Of a DNA stretch of 64,000 nt, positions 35,588 to 44,211 are shown piece by piece. A program made the translations under genes and the position numbers. Under the pieces are notes generated by a model. It did not search any database. It saw only the letters and a list, made by a program, of their open reading frames with translations, and was not told where the DNA came from. This DNA is from an uncultured Spirochaetales bacterium (GTDB lineage: Bacteria > Spirochaetota > Spirochaetia > Sphaerochaetales > Sphaerochaetaceae), in contig CALXRC010000002.1 of NCBI GenBank assembly GCA_944390865.1, positions 55,517-119,516 on the forward strand, in the 5' to 3' direction. The first letter of the stretch is position 1; every line of letters starts with the position of its first letter.

Positions 35588-36004
35588 TCACTCCTGAACA
35601 GCTCTTGAGACAAACTTTGTCTTAATCGGGAGCTTTGCTGCTGCAAGGGCAAGTGCCTCGCGTGCAAGAGTCTCATCAACACCGCCCATCTCGAACATGA
35701 TAGCACCGGTCTTCACGACTGCTACCCATCCTTCAGGGGCACCCTTACCGTTGCCCTGTCTTGTTTCAGCAGGCTTCTTTGTGTAAGGCATATCCGGGAA
35801 GATGCGGATCCAGACCTTACCGCCTCTCTTGATGTGACGTGTCATGGCAACACGGGCAGCCTCAATCTGGCGGTTTGTGATCCACTTCGGCTCTGTAGCC
35901 ATAAGGCCAAACTCACCGAAGCTCAGTGTATTTCCGCGGTGTGCAACTGCATCGCGTGTTCCGCGCTGCTTCTTTCTAAACTTTATTCTCTTAGGACTAA
36001 GCAT
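35588..36004 (-). CDS. rplP: 50S ribosomal protein L16
   Basis: Protein of the A-site region, 138 residues, with [18 protein letters not shown] start, the [21 protein letters not shown] block and [21 protein letters not shown]. Typical length and order between rpsC and rpmC. Confidence 0.98.
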   Translation of the reverse strand: MLSPKRIKFRKKQRGTRDAVAHRGNTLSFGEFGLMATEPKWITNRQIEAARVAMTRHIKRGGKVWIRIFPDMPYTKKPAETRQGNGKGAPEGWVAVVKTGAIMFEMGGVDETLAREALALAAAKLPIKTKFVSRAVQE

Positions 36005-36008
36005 TGCA

Positions 36009-36719
36009 CTAACTCCTTGTTGAATCAGCCTGAGCCGGCTTCTTTCTCACCACACCACCGGCATTATCCTCTTCGGCTGTGCCATGTGCGTAGATCTCAC
36101 CATTGAAAACCCAAACCTTGACACCGATGGCGCCATAGCTTGTGTTTGCAGCCTTGAAGCCGTAGTCGATATCAGAACGAAGTGTGTGAAGAGGAACGCG
36201 TCCTTCCTTCATCCACTCGCTTCTTGCGATGTCAGCACCGCCGAGACGGCCTGAAAGCTTGATCTTGATTCCCTGGGCGCCGCCGGCCATTGCGCGTGAA
36301 ATGCTGTTCTTCATTACGCGGCGGAAAGCACCTCTGTTCTCAATCTGCTTTGCAACGTTCTGGGCAATGATCTGAGCGTCGATCTCAGGCTTCTTGATCT
36401 CCTTGATCTTGATCTGGACCTTCTTGTCTGTGAGCTTCTGCATCTTCTCTGCAAGCTTCTCGACATTAGCACCCTTTGCACCAATGATGATGCCGGGGCG
36501 TGCTGTTGCGATCACCAGAGTGATGCGCTGCGGCTTGCGGATGATTTCAACATCAGCAACGTCAGCTCCCTGAACTTCAGGGCAGGCAAGCAGACTCTTG
36601 CGAAGGACGAGATCCTCGTGCAATGTGTCCACATAGTCTCTGGGATCAACATACCACTTTGACTTCCAGGTCTTGTTCACACCTAATCTAAGTCCAATAG
36701 GATTAACTTTCTGGCCCAT
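36009..36719 (-). CDS. rpsC: 30S ribosomal protein S3
   Basis: mRNA-entry protein with helicase role, 236 residues. It starts [13 protein letters not shown], holds the KH domain ([18 protein letters not shown]) and the C-terminal [12 protein letters not shown] block. Its ATG overlaps the rplV stop by one base. Confidence 0.98.
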   Translation of the reverse strand: MGQKVNPIGLRLGVNKTWKSKWYVDPRDYVDTLHEDLVLRKSLLACPEVQGADVADVEIIRKPQRITLVIATARPGIIIGAKGANVEKLAEKMQKLTDKKVQIKIKEIKKPEIDAQIIAQNVAKQIENRGAFRRVMKNSISRAMAGGAQGIKIKLSGRLGGADIARSEWMKEGRVPLHTLRSDIDYGFKAANTSYGAIGVKVWVFNGEIYAHGTAEEDNAGGVVRKKPAQADSTRS

Positions 36720-37075
36720 TATCTACCTACCTTCTCATCTACTGTTACTGTGATGTGAGACATTCTCTTCAAAAGGATGTCGCGCTTTCCGTGGCTTCTT
36801 GCCCAGACCCTCTTGAGACGAGGACCATCATCGACAATGAGTGCAGCAACATAAAGGGAATCCTCATCCAGCTTTCTGTTGACATACAAGGCATTGGCAG
36901 CTGCGGACTTGAGAACTTTCAGAATAAGGCGAGCGCCCTTCTGCGGCATTGCCTCAAGAATGGCTACAGCTTCCGGATAGCTCTTTCCTCTTACCAGATT
37001 GGCAACAGGGCGGACCTTGGAAGGAGAAACCATAAGATACTTGGCAATTGCTTGATAACCTTTCTTAGTTTCCAT
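36719..37075 (-). CDS. rplV: 50S ribosomal protein L22
   Basis: Lines the peptide exit tunnel. The 118 residues contain YLMVSPSKVRPVANLVRGK and the hairpin end VWARSHGKRDILLKRMSHIT. No macrolide-type insertion is seen in the tip. Confidence 0.97.
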   Translation of the reverse strand: METKKGYQAIAKYLMVSPSKVRPVANLVRGKSYPEAVAILEAMPQKGARLILKVLKSAAANALYVNRKLDEDSLYVAALIVDDGPRLKRVWARSHGKRDILLKRMSHITVTVDEKVGR

Positions 37076-37085
37076 CTTTTATACC

Positions 37086-37358
37086 TTACTTACCTTTCTT
37101 ATCTGATGCGTGACCACGGAAAACTCTTGTAGGAGCAAACTCTCCGAGCTTGTGTCCAACGAGGTTCTCGGTGACATAGACCGGAATCCAGGTCTTGCCA
37201 TTATAGACAGAGATGGTAAAACCTACCATGTCAGGGATGATCATTGAGCTACGTGAGTAGGTCTTGATCATTGGCTTCTGACCAGACTTGTTTGCAGTTT
37301 CAATCCTCTTCAGGAGGGCATCCTCCACAAAGGGACCTTTCTTAATTGATCTTGCCAT
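37086..37358 (-). CDS. rpsS: 30S ribosomal protein S19
   Basis: Head protein of 90 residues, starting [20 protein letters not shown] and with [18 protein letters not shown] and [17 protein letters not shown]. Confidence 0.98.
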   Translation of the reverse strand: MARSIKKGPFVEDALLKRIETANKSGQKPMIKTYSRSSMIIPDMVGFTISVYNGKTWIPVYVTENLVGHKLGEFAPTRVFRGHASDKKGK

Positions 37359-37371
37359 TTAACTACTACTC

Positions 37372-38196
37372 CTACTTGCGCTTCTTTACGATGAACTTGC
37401 CTGAAGGCTTCTTCTTAGAGCGGGTCTTAGCACCCTTTGTCTGCTTGCCCCACGGGGTAACAGGATGACGACCTGCAGCAGTCTTGCCTTCACCACCGCC
37501 ATGCGGGTGATCGATCGGGTTCATGGCAACACCGCGGACCTTTGGCCTTCTGCCGAGGTGGCGTGAGGCACCGGCCTTTCCAAGAGAGACGTTCATGTGG
37601 TCCTCATTTCCAAGCTCGCCGATTGTGGCACTGCACTGGCCGAAGACAAGTCTCATCTCGCCTGAAGGCAGACGGAGCGTGACGTAATCTCCTTCCTTGG
37701 CAACAACTGTGGCACCTGTTCCGGCAGAGCGTACAAGCTGGCCGCCGCGGCCGAGTGTGAGCTCAACGTTGTGAACTGTGACGCCAAGCGGGATGTCCTT
37801 AAGAGGAAGTGAGTTGCCCACTGTAAGCGGAGCGCCGGGACCGGCAACGATCTGAGTTCCCACAGTCAGCCCCTTAGGAGCAATGATGTAGCGCTTCTCG
37901 CCGTCTGCATAGAAAACCAGGGCGATGTTCGCACTTCTGTTGGGATCGTACTCAATGCTCTTGACTGTTCCGGGAACACCGTACTTATTCCTCTTGAAGT
38001 CAATGATTCTGTAAGCTCTCTTGTGGCCACCACCCCTGCGGCGTACGGAAATACGTCCGAAAGTATCGCGGCCAGCCTTCTTTGTGAGCTTTCTTGTGAG
38101 GCTCTTTTCCGGCTTGCTGGCTGTCAGTTCCTCAAAAGAGAGAACTGTCTTCTGGCGAAGGCCGGGAGTATATGGTTTATAGGATTTCAATGCCAT
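37372..38196 (-). CDS. rplB: 50S ribosomal protein L2
   Basis: Peptidyl-transferase-centre protein of 274 residues, with the basic [12 protein letters not shown] loop, [14 protein letters not shown] and the invariant [14 protein letters not shown] part near the C-terminus. Confidence 0.98.
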   Translation of the reverse strand: MALKSYKPYTPGLRQKTVLSFEELTASKPEKSLTRKLTKKAGRDTFGRISVRRRGGGHKRAYRIIDFKRNKYGVPGTVKSIEYDPNRSANIALVFYADGEKRYIIAPKGLTVGTQIVAGPGAPLTVGNSLPLKDIPLGVTVHNVELTLGRGGQLVRSAGTGATVVAKEGDYVTLRLPSGEMRLVFGQCSATIGELGNEDHMNVSLGKAGASRHLGRRPKVRGVAMNPIDHPHGGGEGKTAAGRHPVTPWGKQTKGAKTRSKKKPSGKFIVKKRK

Positions 38197-38210
38197 TTTC
38201 TCACTTCTCC

Positions 38211-38513
38211 TTATACACCTTCGAAGGCGCTGATTGACTGACCCTTGGCCAGTGTCACGATTGCCTTCTTCCAGGAAGCCGTGGTGCCCTTGATATAGCC
38301 ACCCTTTCCTCTTGAATACTTTGGCTTGCCCTTGTAGTTCATGACGTTGCAGCTTACTGCCTCAACGCCCCAGATTTCCTTGACGGCAGCCATGATCTCG
38401 AACTTGTTGGCCTTGGGATCGACAACGAAGGTGTACTTCTTGACGTCTCCTTCCTTGGCCTGAGTTGATTTCTCACTCATGATAGGTCTGATAATTACCT
38501 GATCTGCTCTCAT
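38211..38513 (-). CDS. rplW: 50S ribosomal protein L23
   Basis: Tunnel-exit docking protein for trigger factor and SRP, 100 residues. It has [25 protein letters not shown] and [14 protein letters not shown], all typical of L23. Confidence 0.97.
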   Translation of the reverse strand: MRADQVIIRPIMSEKSTQAKEGDVKKYTFVVDPKANKFEIMAAVKEIWGVEAVSCNVMNYKGKPKYSRGKGGYIKGTTASWKKAIVTLAKGQSISAFEGV

Positions 38514-38524
38514 TGTGCCACCCC

Positions 38525-39154
38525 TTACTTCTCTGCGTAGAACTTTCCGAGGTTCTCTGCAGCAGTCTCGAGAACGAGAATCTTGCGGCCATAGAGAAGC
38601 TCCTTTGCGGAAAGCTTGTCGTAGGAAAGAACATGAAGGTAAGGAATATTCCTAGCTGCCCTGCGAAGCATGGCATCATCATCCTTCATGATGATAACTG
38701 TGCGCTGATTCTCTGTGTCGAAAGCCTTCATGATCTTGACCAGATCCTTTGTCTTTCCTTCTGCACTTGAGAAATCCTCTACAACAACAAGGCGTCCTTC
38801 CTGAACACCGAGACTGAGCAGGCTCTTATAAGCAAGGCGCTTCATCTTCTTGGGAAGTGTGAAGGAGTAATCACGCGGTCTGGGCCCGAAAATCGTGCCT
38901 CCGCCGACCATGATCGGCGACTTCTTGTCACCGCGGCGTGCATTACCAGTTCCTTTCTGCTTATAAGGCTTAGTATTGCTGTAATTCACTTCAGCGCGGG
39001 TCTTTGTGCATGCTGTACCAACACGGCGGTTGGCAAGCTCATTGTTAACAGCATAGTAGATGGCACCATCACTGACTTCTCTTGCGAAAACTTCCTCATT
39101 GAGGCTGATAGTGCGGATTTCCTCAGCTGCTGTTGAATAAACTTTTGCTTCCAT
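38525..39154 (-). CDS. rplD: 50S ribosomal protein L4
   Basis: Assembly initiator that lines the exit tunnel and represses the S10 operon in E. coli. The 209 residues include [21 protein letters not shown] and the [19 protein letters not shown] block. ATG 39154 follows two GGAG repeats and is better than the GTG at 39166. Confidence 0.97.
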   Translation of the reverse strand: MEAKVYSTAAEEIRTISLNEEVFAREVSDGAIYYAVNNELANRRVGTACTKTRAEVNYSNTKPYKQKGTGNARRGDKKSPIMVGGGTIFGPRPRDYSFTLPKKMKRLAYKSLLSLGVQEGRLVVVEDFSSAEGKTKDLVKIMKAFDTENQRTVIIMKDDDAMLRRAARNIPYLHVLSYDKLSAKELLYGRKILVLETAAENLGKFYAEK

Positions 39155-39165
39155 CTCCAGCTCCA

Positions 39166-39789
39166 CTACTTCTTGATTGCTTTCTTGACGATGACAGTGC
39201 TCATCACAGGTCCGGGAACAGCTCCCTTGACCATGAGAACCTGCATCTCACTGTCAACTGCGACCACCTTCAGATTCTGGACTGTTGTCCTCTCGTTGCC
39301 CATGTGGCCAGCCATTCTGTGGCCCTTGAAGGTACGGGAAGGTGTTGAAGACATAGCTGTACCACCAAGATCTCTGTGGAACTTGGAACCGTGAGTGGCA
39401 CGACCGCCGCCGAAGCCGTAGCGCTTCATACCGCCCTGGAATCCCTTTCCCTTGGAAGTTCCGGTGACATCAACAAAAGCAATGTCCTTAAACATATCAA
39501 CACCGAGCACATCACCGACCTTGACCTCCTGGTCAAAATCTCTCATCTCCATGACTGTTCTTTTTGCTGAAACGCCAGCTTTGCTGAACTGTCCGGCATA
39601 TGGCTTTGTGGCACGGTTTTCCTTCATGTCACCGGAAGCGAGAACTGCAGCTGTATAACCGTTGGTCTCTTCAGTTCTGTTTCCGACAACAACATTGTCC
39701 TCTATTTTAATTACTGTCACAGGTGTGAGAACGCCGTTAGCATCAAATACCTGTGTCATTCCAATTTTTTTGCCGATAAGCCCTAACAT
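39166..39789 (-). CDS. rplC: 50S ribosomal protein L3
   Basis: Early 50S assembly protein of 207 residues. It begins [16 protein letters not shown] and holds the Gln-rich loop region [22 protein letters not shown]. Confidence 0.98.
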   Translation of the reverse strand: MLGLIGKKIGMTQVFDANGVLTPVTVIKIEDNVVVGNRTEETNGYTAAVLASGDMKENRATKPYAGQFSKAGVSAKRTVMEMRDFDQEVKVGDVLGVDMFKDIAFVDVTGTSKGKGFQGGMKRYGFGGGRATHGSKFHRDLGGTAMSSTPSRTFKGHRMAGHMGNERTTVQNLKVVAVDSEMQVLMVKGAVPGPVMSTVIVKKAIKK

Positions 39790-39805
39790 CTCTTACCTCA
39801 ACTTC

Positions 39806-40114
39806 TCACTGTTTAATTTCAACGTCCACACCGGCAGGGAGCTCAAGCTTCATAAGGGCTTCGACAACCTTAGGAGTAGGATCCAGAATGTCAATCAATC
39901 TCTTGTGTGTTCTCATTTCGAACTGCTCACGAGCCTTCTTATTAACATGAGGTGATCTCAAGACAGTATACTTGTTGATACGGGTCGGAAGCGGCACTGG
40001 GCCTGATACCTGTGCCCCGGCTTTGACTACAGTCTGAACAATTGACTTTGAGCTCTGCTCAACCAGTTCAACATCAAAGCCTCTGAGTCTGACACGAATT
40101 CTTTCATTAGCCAT
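39806..40114 (-). CDS. rpsJ: 30S ribosomal protein S10
   Basis: 30S head protein and NusB partner (NusE), 102 residues. It has [25 protein letters not shown] start and [26 protein letters not shown]. It follows tuf by 77 bases, across a stable hairpin. Confidence 0.98.
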   Translation of the reverse strand: MANERIRVRLRGFDVELVEQSSKSIVQTVVKAGAQVSGPVPLPTRINKYTVLRSPHVNKKAREQFEMRTHKRLIDILDPTPKVVEALMKLELPAGVDVEIKQ

Positions 40115-40134
40115 TTTTAAAAATCTCCAAAAAT

Positions 40135-40173
40135 CAGAATTTTCCTGCCGGAGGAGCGCCCCGGCAGAAAAAG
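40135..40173 (-). other. Hairpin between tuf and rpsJ
   Basis: Stem CTGCCGG / CCGGCAG (40145-40167) extended by flanking A/T pairs, on the minus strand after tuf. There is no U-run directly after it, so it looks like an RNA processing or stability element, or a weak attenuator, rather than a terminator. Confidence 0.55.
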
Positions 40174-40191
40174 TTAACCATTTAAACTAGC

Positions 40192-41382
40192 TCAGTCCTT
40201 GATCTCAGTTACCTGACCGGAAGCAACTGTTCTGCCGCCTTCACGGATAGCGAAGCGGAGTCCCTTGTCCATAGCAACCTTGTGGATGAGTTCAACTTCG
40301 ATCTCTGTGTGGTCGCCAGGCATGACCATTTCCTTTCCTGCAGGAAGTGTGACTGTGCCTGTGATGTCAGTTGTTCTGAAGTAGAACTGCGGGCGGTAGC
40401 CTGTGAAGAACGGGGAGTGACGTCCGCCTTCGTCCTTGCTGAGTACGTAGACAGCGCCTGTGAACTTTGCGTGCGGTGTGATTGACTTTGGCTTTGCCAG
40501 AACCTGTCCGCGGACAACTTCCTTCTTGTCAACACCTCTGAGCAGAGCACCGATGTTGTCGCCTGCCTGACCTTCGTCAAGAAGCTTGTTGAACATCTCG
40601 ACACCTGTGACAACTGTGTCCTTTGTCTCCTTGATTCCGACGATTGAAACCGGATCGTTGACGTGGATGACACCAGACTCGACACGGCCTGTAACAACTG
40701 TACCGCGGCCAGAGATTGAGAAGATGTCTTCGATTGGCATGAGGAACGGCTTGTCAACAGCTCTCTCCGGAAGCGGGATGTAAGCATCCATTGCATCAAG
40801 GAGCTCGTCGATGCACTTTGTGGCTTCTGGGTCGTCAGGATTTGTCATTGCGAGGTAAGCGGAACCTCTGATGACAGGGCAGTTTGCACCGTCAAAACCA
40901 TACTCTGTGAGCAGGTCTCTCATCTCTTCCTCAACGAGGTCGATGAGATCTGGATCGTCAACCTGGTCGCACTTGTTGATGAATACGATAATGCAGGGTA
41001 CACCTACCTGGCGTGCAAGAAGGATGTGCTCTTTTGTCTGAGCCATGGCACCGTCTGTTGCAGCAACAACGATGATAGCGCCGTCCATCTGTGCAGCACC
41101 TGTGATCATGTTCTTGATGTAGTCAGCGTGACCCGGGCAGTCAACGTGTGCATAGTGGCGATTCTTTGTCTGGTACTCAACGTGTCTTGTGTTGATGGTG
41201 ATACCACGGGCCTTCTCTTCCGGTGCGTTATCGATAGCATCATAGGAGAGTGCCTTATCTCCGAACAACCTTGCACAGTGCATTGTGATTGCAGCTGTAA
41301 GAGTTGTCTTACCATGGTCAACGTGACCGATGGTACCGACGTTTACGTGTGGCTTCGTTCTTTCGAATTTTTCCTTAGCCAT
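40192..41382 (-). CDS. tuf: Elongation factor Tu
   Basis: Delivers aminoacyl-tRNA to the ribosome as a GTPase. The 396 residues start [16 protein letters not shown] at ATG 41382 behind a full AAGGAGG site. G motifs are [17 protein letters not shown] and NKCD, with domains 2 and 3 following normally. It opens the tuf-S10-spc-alpha cluster under one strong promoter with a leader of about 275 bases. The fusA gene that often precedes tuf is absent. Confidence 0.99.
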   Translation of the reverse strand: MAKEKFERTKPHVNVGTIGHVDHGKTTLTAAITMHCARLFGDKALSYDAIDNAPEEKARGITINTRHVEYQTKNRHYAHVDCPGHADYIKNMITGAAQMDGAIIVVAATDGAMAQTKEHILLARQVGVPCIIVFINKCDQVDDPDLIDLVEEEMRDLLTEYGFDGANCPVIRGSAYLAMTNPDDPEATKCIDELLDAMDAYIPLPERAVDKPFLMPIEDIFSISGRGTVVTGRVESGVIHVNDPVSIVGIKETKDTVVTGVEMFNKLLDEGQAGDNIGALLRGVDKKEVVRGQVLAKPKSITPHAKFTGAVYVLSKDEGGRHSPFFTGYRPQFYFRTTDITGTVTLPAGKEMVMPGDHTEIEVELIHKVAMDKGLRFAIREGGRTVASGQVTEIKD

Positions 41383-41393
41383 CAGTTCCTCCT

Positions 41394-41655
41394 TGTGACA
41401 TTTGGTCACAAACAAATTAGTATTGTCATAAAGGCCAAGGCCTTTACCAATTCCTGAGTGGACAAACGGGCTAAGACTGAGAGATTTTCAGAATGCTGAG
41501 CAGAACCAGAGGTCGGATAGAGTCAAGGCTGAACCCGACGTACGTATAAGCTATCAAAGAACTTACTTCATCTGGAACCACACGACTCTGCCTCCCGGTA
41601 AAGCCAGTTCGGCTCATATCTGAGCACAGACAATCAGCCTGATGCGTTCAGACAC
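41394..41655 (-). promoter_or_regulatory. Long structured 5' leader of the tuf operon
   Basis: About 275 bases separate the likely transcription start from the tuf ATG, and no gene is seen there. The leader holds several short perfect hairpins. One (TGTGAC / GTCACA, 41394-41410) touches the ribosome-binding site, another is AAAGGCC / GGCCTTT (41430-41445), and a third is GCTCA / TGAGC near 41612. This may control translation of tuf, but the mechanism is unknown. Confidence 0.5.
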
Positions 41656-41662
41656 GATGGAA

Positions 41663-41691
41663 ACTATACAGAAGCAGATAAAAAATGTCAA
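41663..41691 (-). promoter_or_regulatory. Strong promoter of tuf-ribosomal protein cluster
   Basis: Consensus TTGACA (41686-41691) and TATAGT (41663-41668), 17-base spacer with a T-rich start. It is divergent from the TSCPD gene promoter. Confidence 0.9.
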
Positions 41692-41727
41692 CACTTAATT
41701 TTTTATGGCACAAAAACTAGACTGCAG

Positions 41728-41756
41728 TTGATAACTTGCCGTTTTTAGAGTATTTT
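41728..41756 (+). promoter_or_regulatory. Promoter of the TSCPD gene
   Basis: TTGATA (41728-41733) and TATTTT (41751-41756), 17-base spacer, about 20 bases of leader before the AAGGAG site. Confidence 0.65.
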
Positions 41757-41781
41757 CTCTTTGCATCAAGGAGATGATACT

Positions 41782-42036
41782 ATGCACTACACATATGGTA
41801 CTCACGGCACATGCTCACGCCAGATAGACTTCGACATTGACGATGAGGGCAAGCTTCACAATGTATCCTTCACCGGAGGCTGCAACGGCAACCTCAAGGG
41901 AATCGGAAAGCTTTGTGAGGATCAGGATGCCAGGACAATCGCGAAGCTGCTTGAAGGCACGACCTGCGGCATGAAGGGCACAAGCTGCCCGGATCAGCTT
42001 GCCTGCGCCATAAAGGCTGCAGCACAGAAGGCCTGA
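41782..42036 (+). CDS. TSCPD-domain protein
   Basis: An 84-residue protein of the small TSCPD family (TIGR03905 type), related to the C-terminal zinc-type domain of class II ribonucleotide reductases. The diagnostic block is GTSCPDQLACAIK, with other Cys residues at THGTCSRQ, GGCNGNLKG and TTCGMK. AAGGAG lies 8 bases before the ATG. The role is unknown; the Cys pattern fits metal or redox binding. It lies on the plus strand between the tuf and rpsG units. Confidence 0.85.
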   Translation: MHYTYGTHGTCSRQIDFDIDDEGKLHNVSFTGGCNGNLKGIGKLCEDQDARTIAKLLEGTTCGMKGTSCPDQLACAIKAAAQKA

Positions 42037-42069
42037 ACAATTTAGGTTCTGTTTAGCCCCTGAAGCTGG

Positions 42070-42134
42070 AAAGACTGCTGGACTTTCAATATTCTTTGGC
42101 AATGAGAAAAAGAATATTGATTACAGCAGTCTTT
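42070..42134 (+). repeat. Nested inverted repeat around a start codon
   Basis: Outer 11-bp perfect arms AAAGACTGCTG (42070-42080) and CAGCAGTCTTT (42124-42134), and inner 10-bp perfect arms AATATTCTTT (42088-42097) and AAAGAATATT (42109-42118). The 11-base loop contains the ATG of the next gene (42102). TTGTTTTT follows the right arm, so it resembles an intrinsic terminator placed inside the signal-peptide codons. Confidence 0.85.
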
Positions 42135-43148
42135 TTGTTTTTCATCGCGGCCGGTTCTCTCTTCTCATTCTCTTCCGGCAGCTGCTGCATTGCATTCCAC
42201 AGCACACTGGAAGAAAGACAGAAAGATATTGTCAGGCTGATTCTGGACAGCCTTTCCGGCTATGAATATGAAATCAAGCTGCCCTTCTCCATCAGTCCTG
42301 ATGAGGCAGAGACAATCGTCGATCATGTGCTTACGGACTACCCGGAGCTGTTTTATGTGGGAGACGAGTATTACTACACGCAGACAGGCGAGAGTGCGCC
42401 GGTCAGCGCAATCACGTTCACGCCGCGCATGCCGCGCCGTCAGGCAGAAAGAATCTGGAAACAGATGATGAGCAGGACAGCGCCTCTTCTCTCCTCTCTT
42501 GAGGGAAAATCTGACTATCAGAAAGCCAGGCTCGTTCATGACTGGCTTGCAGAGAATGTCTCATACAGCCTTGACAGCACAAGCGACTACACCCCGTATG
42601 GTGCGATTCTCAGGGGAAAGGCCGCCTGTGAAGGCTATGCTGAGGCCTACACTCTCCTGCTCAGGCAGCTCGGCGTCAGCGCTTCTGTCGTAGGAGGCAC
42701 CGGGGTGACTGCAGACGGCAGCGAGGCCCATGCCTGGAACATTGTCAGAATAAATGATGAATACGTGCTTGTGGATGTCACCTGGGATGATGAGGAAGAA
42801 TCAGACAGGATCTCACACATCTATTTTGCCCTTAATGACGAACTGATGGGACGCGATCACATTCCCCAGGGAAGCTGGGCAAGGCTTCCGGCAAGCACAA
42901 GCCTCATGTACAGCAGCCACGAGCAGCTTGGCCTGAGCGCAGACAGCAGCACAGACTTTTACCTGCTGCTGAGAAGAGTCATGCTGGCAAAGGAAGGAAG
43001 CATACGCTTTGACTCGGCACAGACGATGGAGCGATTCATGCATGAGCTTGAGAGCCACAGCAGCCGCTACATCAGAGAGTACGGAGATCCTGAATGCACT
43101 GTATACCCTGACTACATCCAGCTTGCCTGCTTTTTCATCTATCCTTAA
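42102..43148 (+). CDS. Exported transglutaminase-like cysteine protease-fold protein
   Basis: A 348-residue protein with a signal peptide or N-terminal anchor (ILITAVFLFFIAAGSLFSFSSG) and a transglutaminase-like domain in the middle. The catalytic triad is visible: Cys in RGKAACEGYAEAY, His in EAHAWNIV, Asp in VLVDVTWDDE. A second helical part follows to the C-terminus. Similar exported proteins in Gram-positives and spirochetes act as peptidases or in wall or surface processing, but the function here is unknown. There is no ribosome-binding site, and the ATG lies in the loop of a strong hairpin. Confidence 0.85.
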   Translation: MRKRILITAVFLFFIAAGSLFSFSSGSCCIAFHSTLEERQKDIVRLILDSLSGYEYEIKLPFSISPDEAETIVDHVLTDYPELFYVGDEYYYTQTGESAPVSAITFTPRMPRRQAERIWKQMMSRTAPLLSSLEGKSDYQKARLVHDWLAENVSYSLDSTSDYTPYGAILRGKAACEGYAEAYTLLLRQLGVSASVVGGTGVTADGSEAHAWNIVRINDEYVLVDVTWDDEEESDRISHIYFALNDELMGRDHIPQGSWARLPASTSLMYSSHEQLGLSADSSTDFYLLLRRVMLAKEGSIRFDSAQTMERFMHELESHSSRYIREYGDPECTVYPDYIQLACFFIYP

Positions 43149-43162
43149 ACATACCCTGCATG

Positions 43163-43193
43163 CAATAAAAAAGCAGTCCCGGAGGACTGCTTT
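43163..43193. terminator. Bidirectional terminator between transglutaminase gene and rpsG
   Basis: Stem AAAGCAGTCC / GGACTGCTTT (43170-43193) with a 4-base loop. On the minus strand it is followed by TTTTTTATTG, so it mainly ends the rpoBC-rpsL-rpsG transcript; the plus-strand side has a shorter T run. Confidence 0.88.
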
Positions 43194-43211
43194 GCGATAC
43201 AGGCGGCAAGA

Positions 43212-43694
<483 letters not shown>

Positions 43695-43697
43695 TCA

Positions 43698-44072
43698 TCA
43701 AGCCTTTGGCTTCTTTGCACCGTACTTCGAGCGGCTTCTCTTTCTGTCTGCGACACCCAGAGTATCCTTGCTTCCACGAATGATGTGATAGCGGACACCA
43801 GGAAGGTCCTTGACCCTGCCTCCTCTGACCAGAACAACTGAGTGCTCCTGGAGGTTGTGGCCAATGCCCGGGATATAGGCTGTGACTTCGATTCCATTTG
43901 ACAAGCGGACACGGGCAACCTTTCTAAGAGCTGAGTTAGGCTTCTTAGGAGTTACCGTCATGACTCTTGTGCAGGTTCCCCTCTTCTGCGGGCAACCGTC
44001 AAGTGCAGGGCTCTTTGTCTTGTTCTTTGAGCTTGTCCTGCCCTTTCTAACGAGCTGATTAATTGTAGGCAT
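43698..44072 (-). CDS. rpsL: 30S ribosomal protein S12
   Basis: Decoding-centre protein of 124 residues, with the signature [18 protein letters not shown] and [16 protein letters not shown]. The Lys residue associated with streptomycin sensitivity is present in PKKPNS, so no resistance change is indicated at that place. It starts 139 bases after rpoC. Confidence 0.98.
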   Translation of the reverse strand: MPTINQLVRKGRTSSKNKTKSPALDGCPQKRGTCTRVMTVTPKKPNSALRKVARVRLSNGIEVTAYIPGIGHNLQEHSVVLVRGGRVKDLPGVRYHIIRGSKDTLGVADRKRSRSKYGAKKPKA

Positions 44073-44131
44073 CTTACGATACGCTCCAAAATGATTTTGC
44101 GCACGCTGCTCTCACACCTGCAGCATGCAGT

Positions 44132-44151
44132 TGCACCGCACAGGCGGTGCA
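44132..44151 (-). other. Hairpin in the rpoC-rpsL gap
   Basis: Perfect 8-bp stem TGCACCGC / GCGGTGCA with a 4-base loop, no U-run. It is in the 139-base gap before rpsL and may be a leader or processing element. Confidence 0.5.
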
Positions 44152-44211
44152 TCTATGTCAATCCGTGGTCAGCATGAGACCACATGCAGCGCGGCGAGGC
44201 AGCCGACAGGC

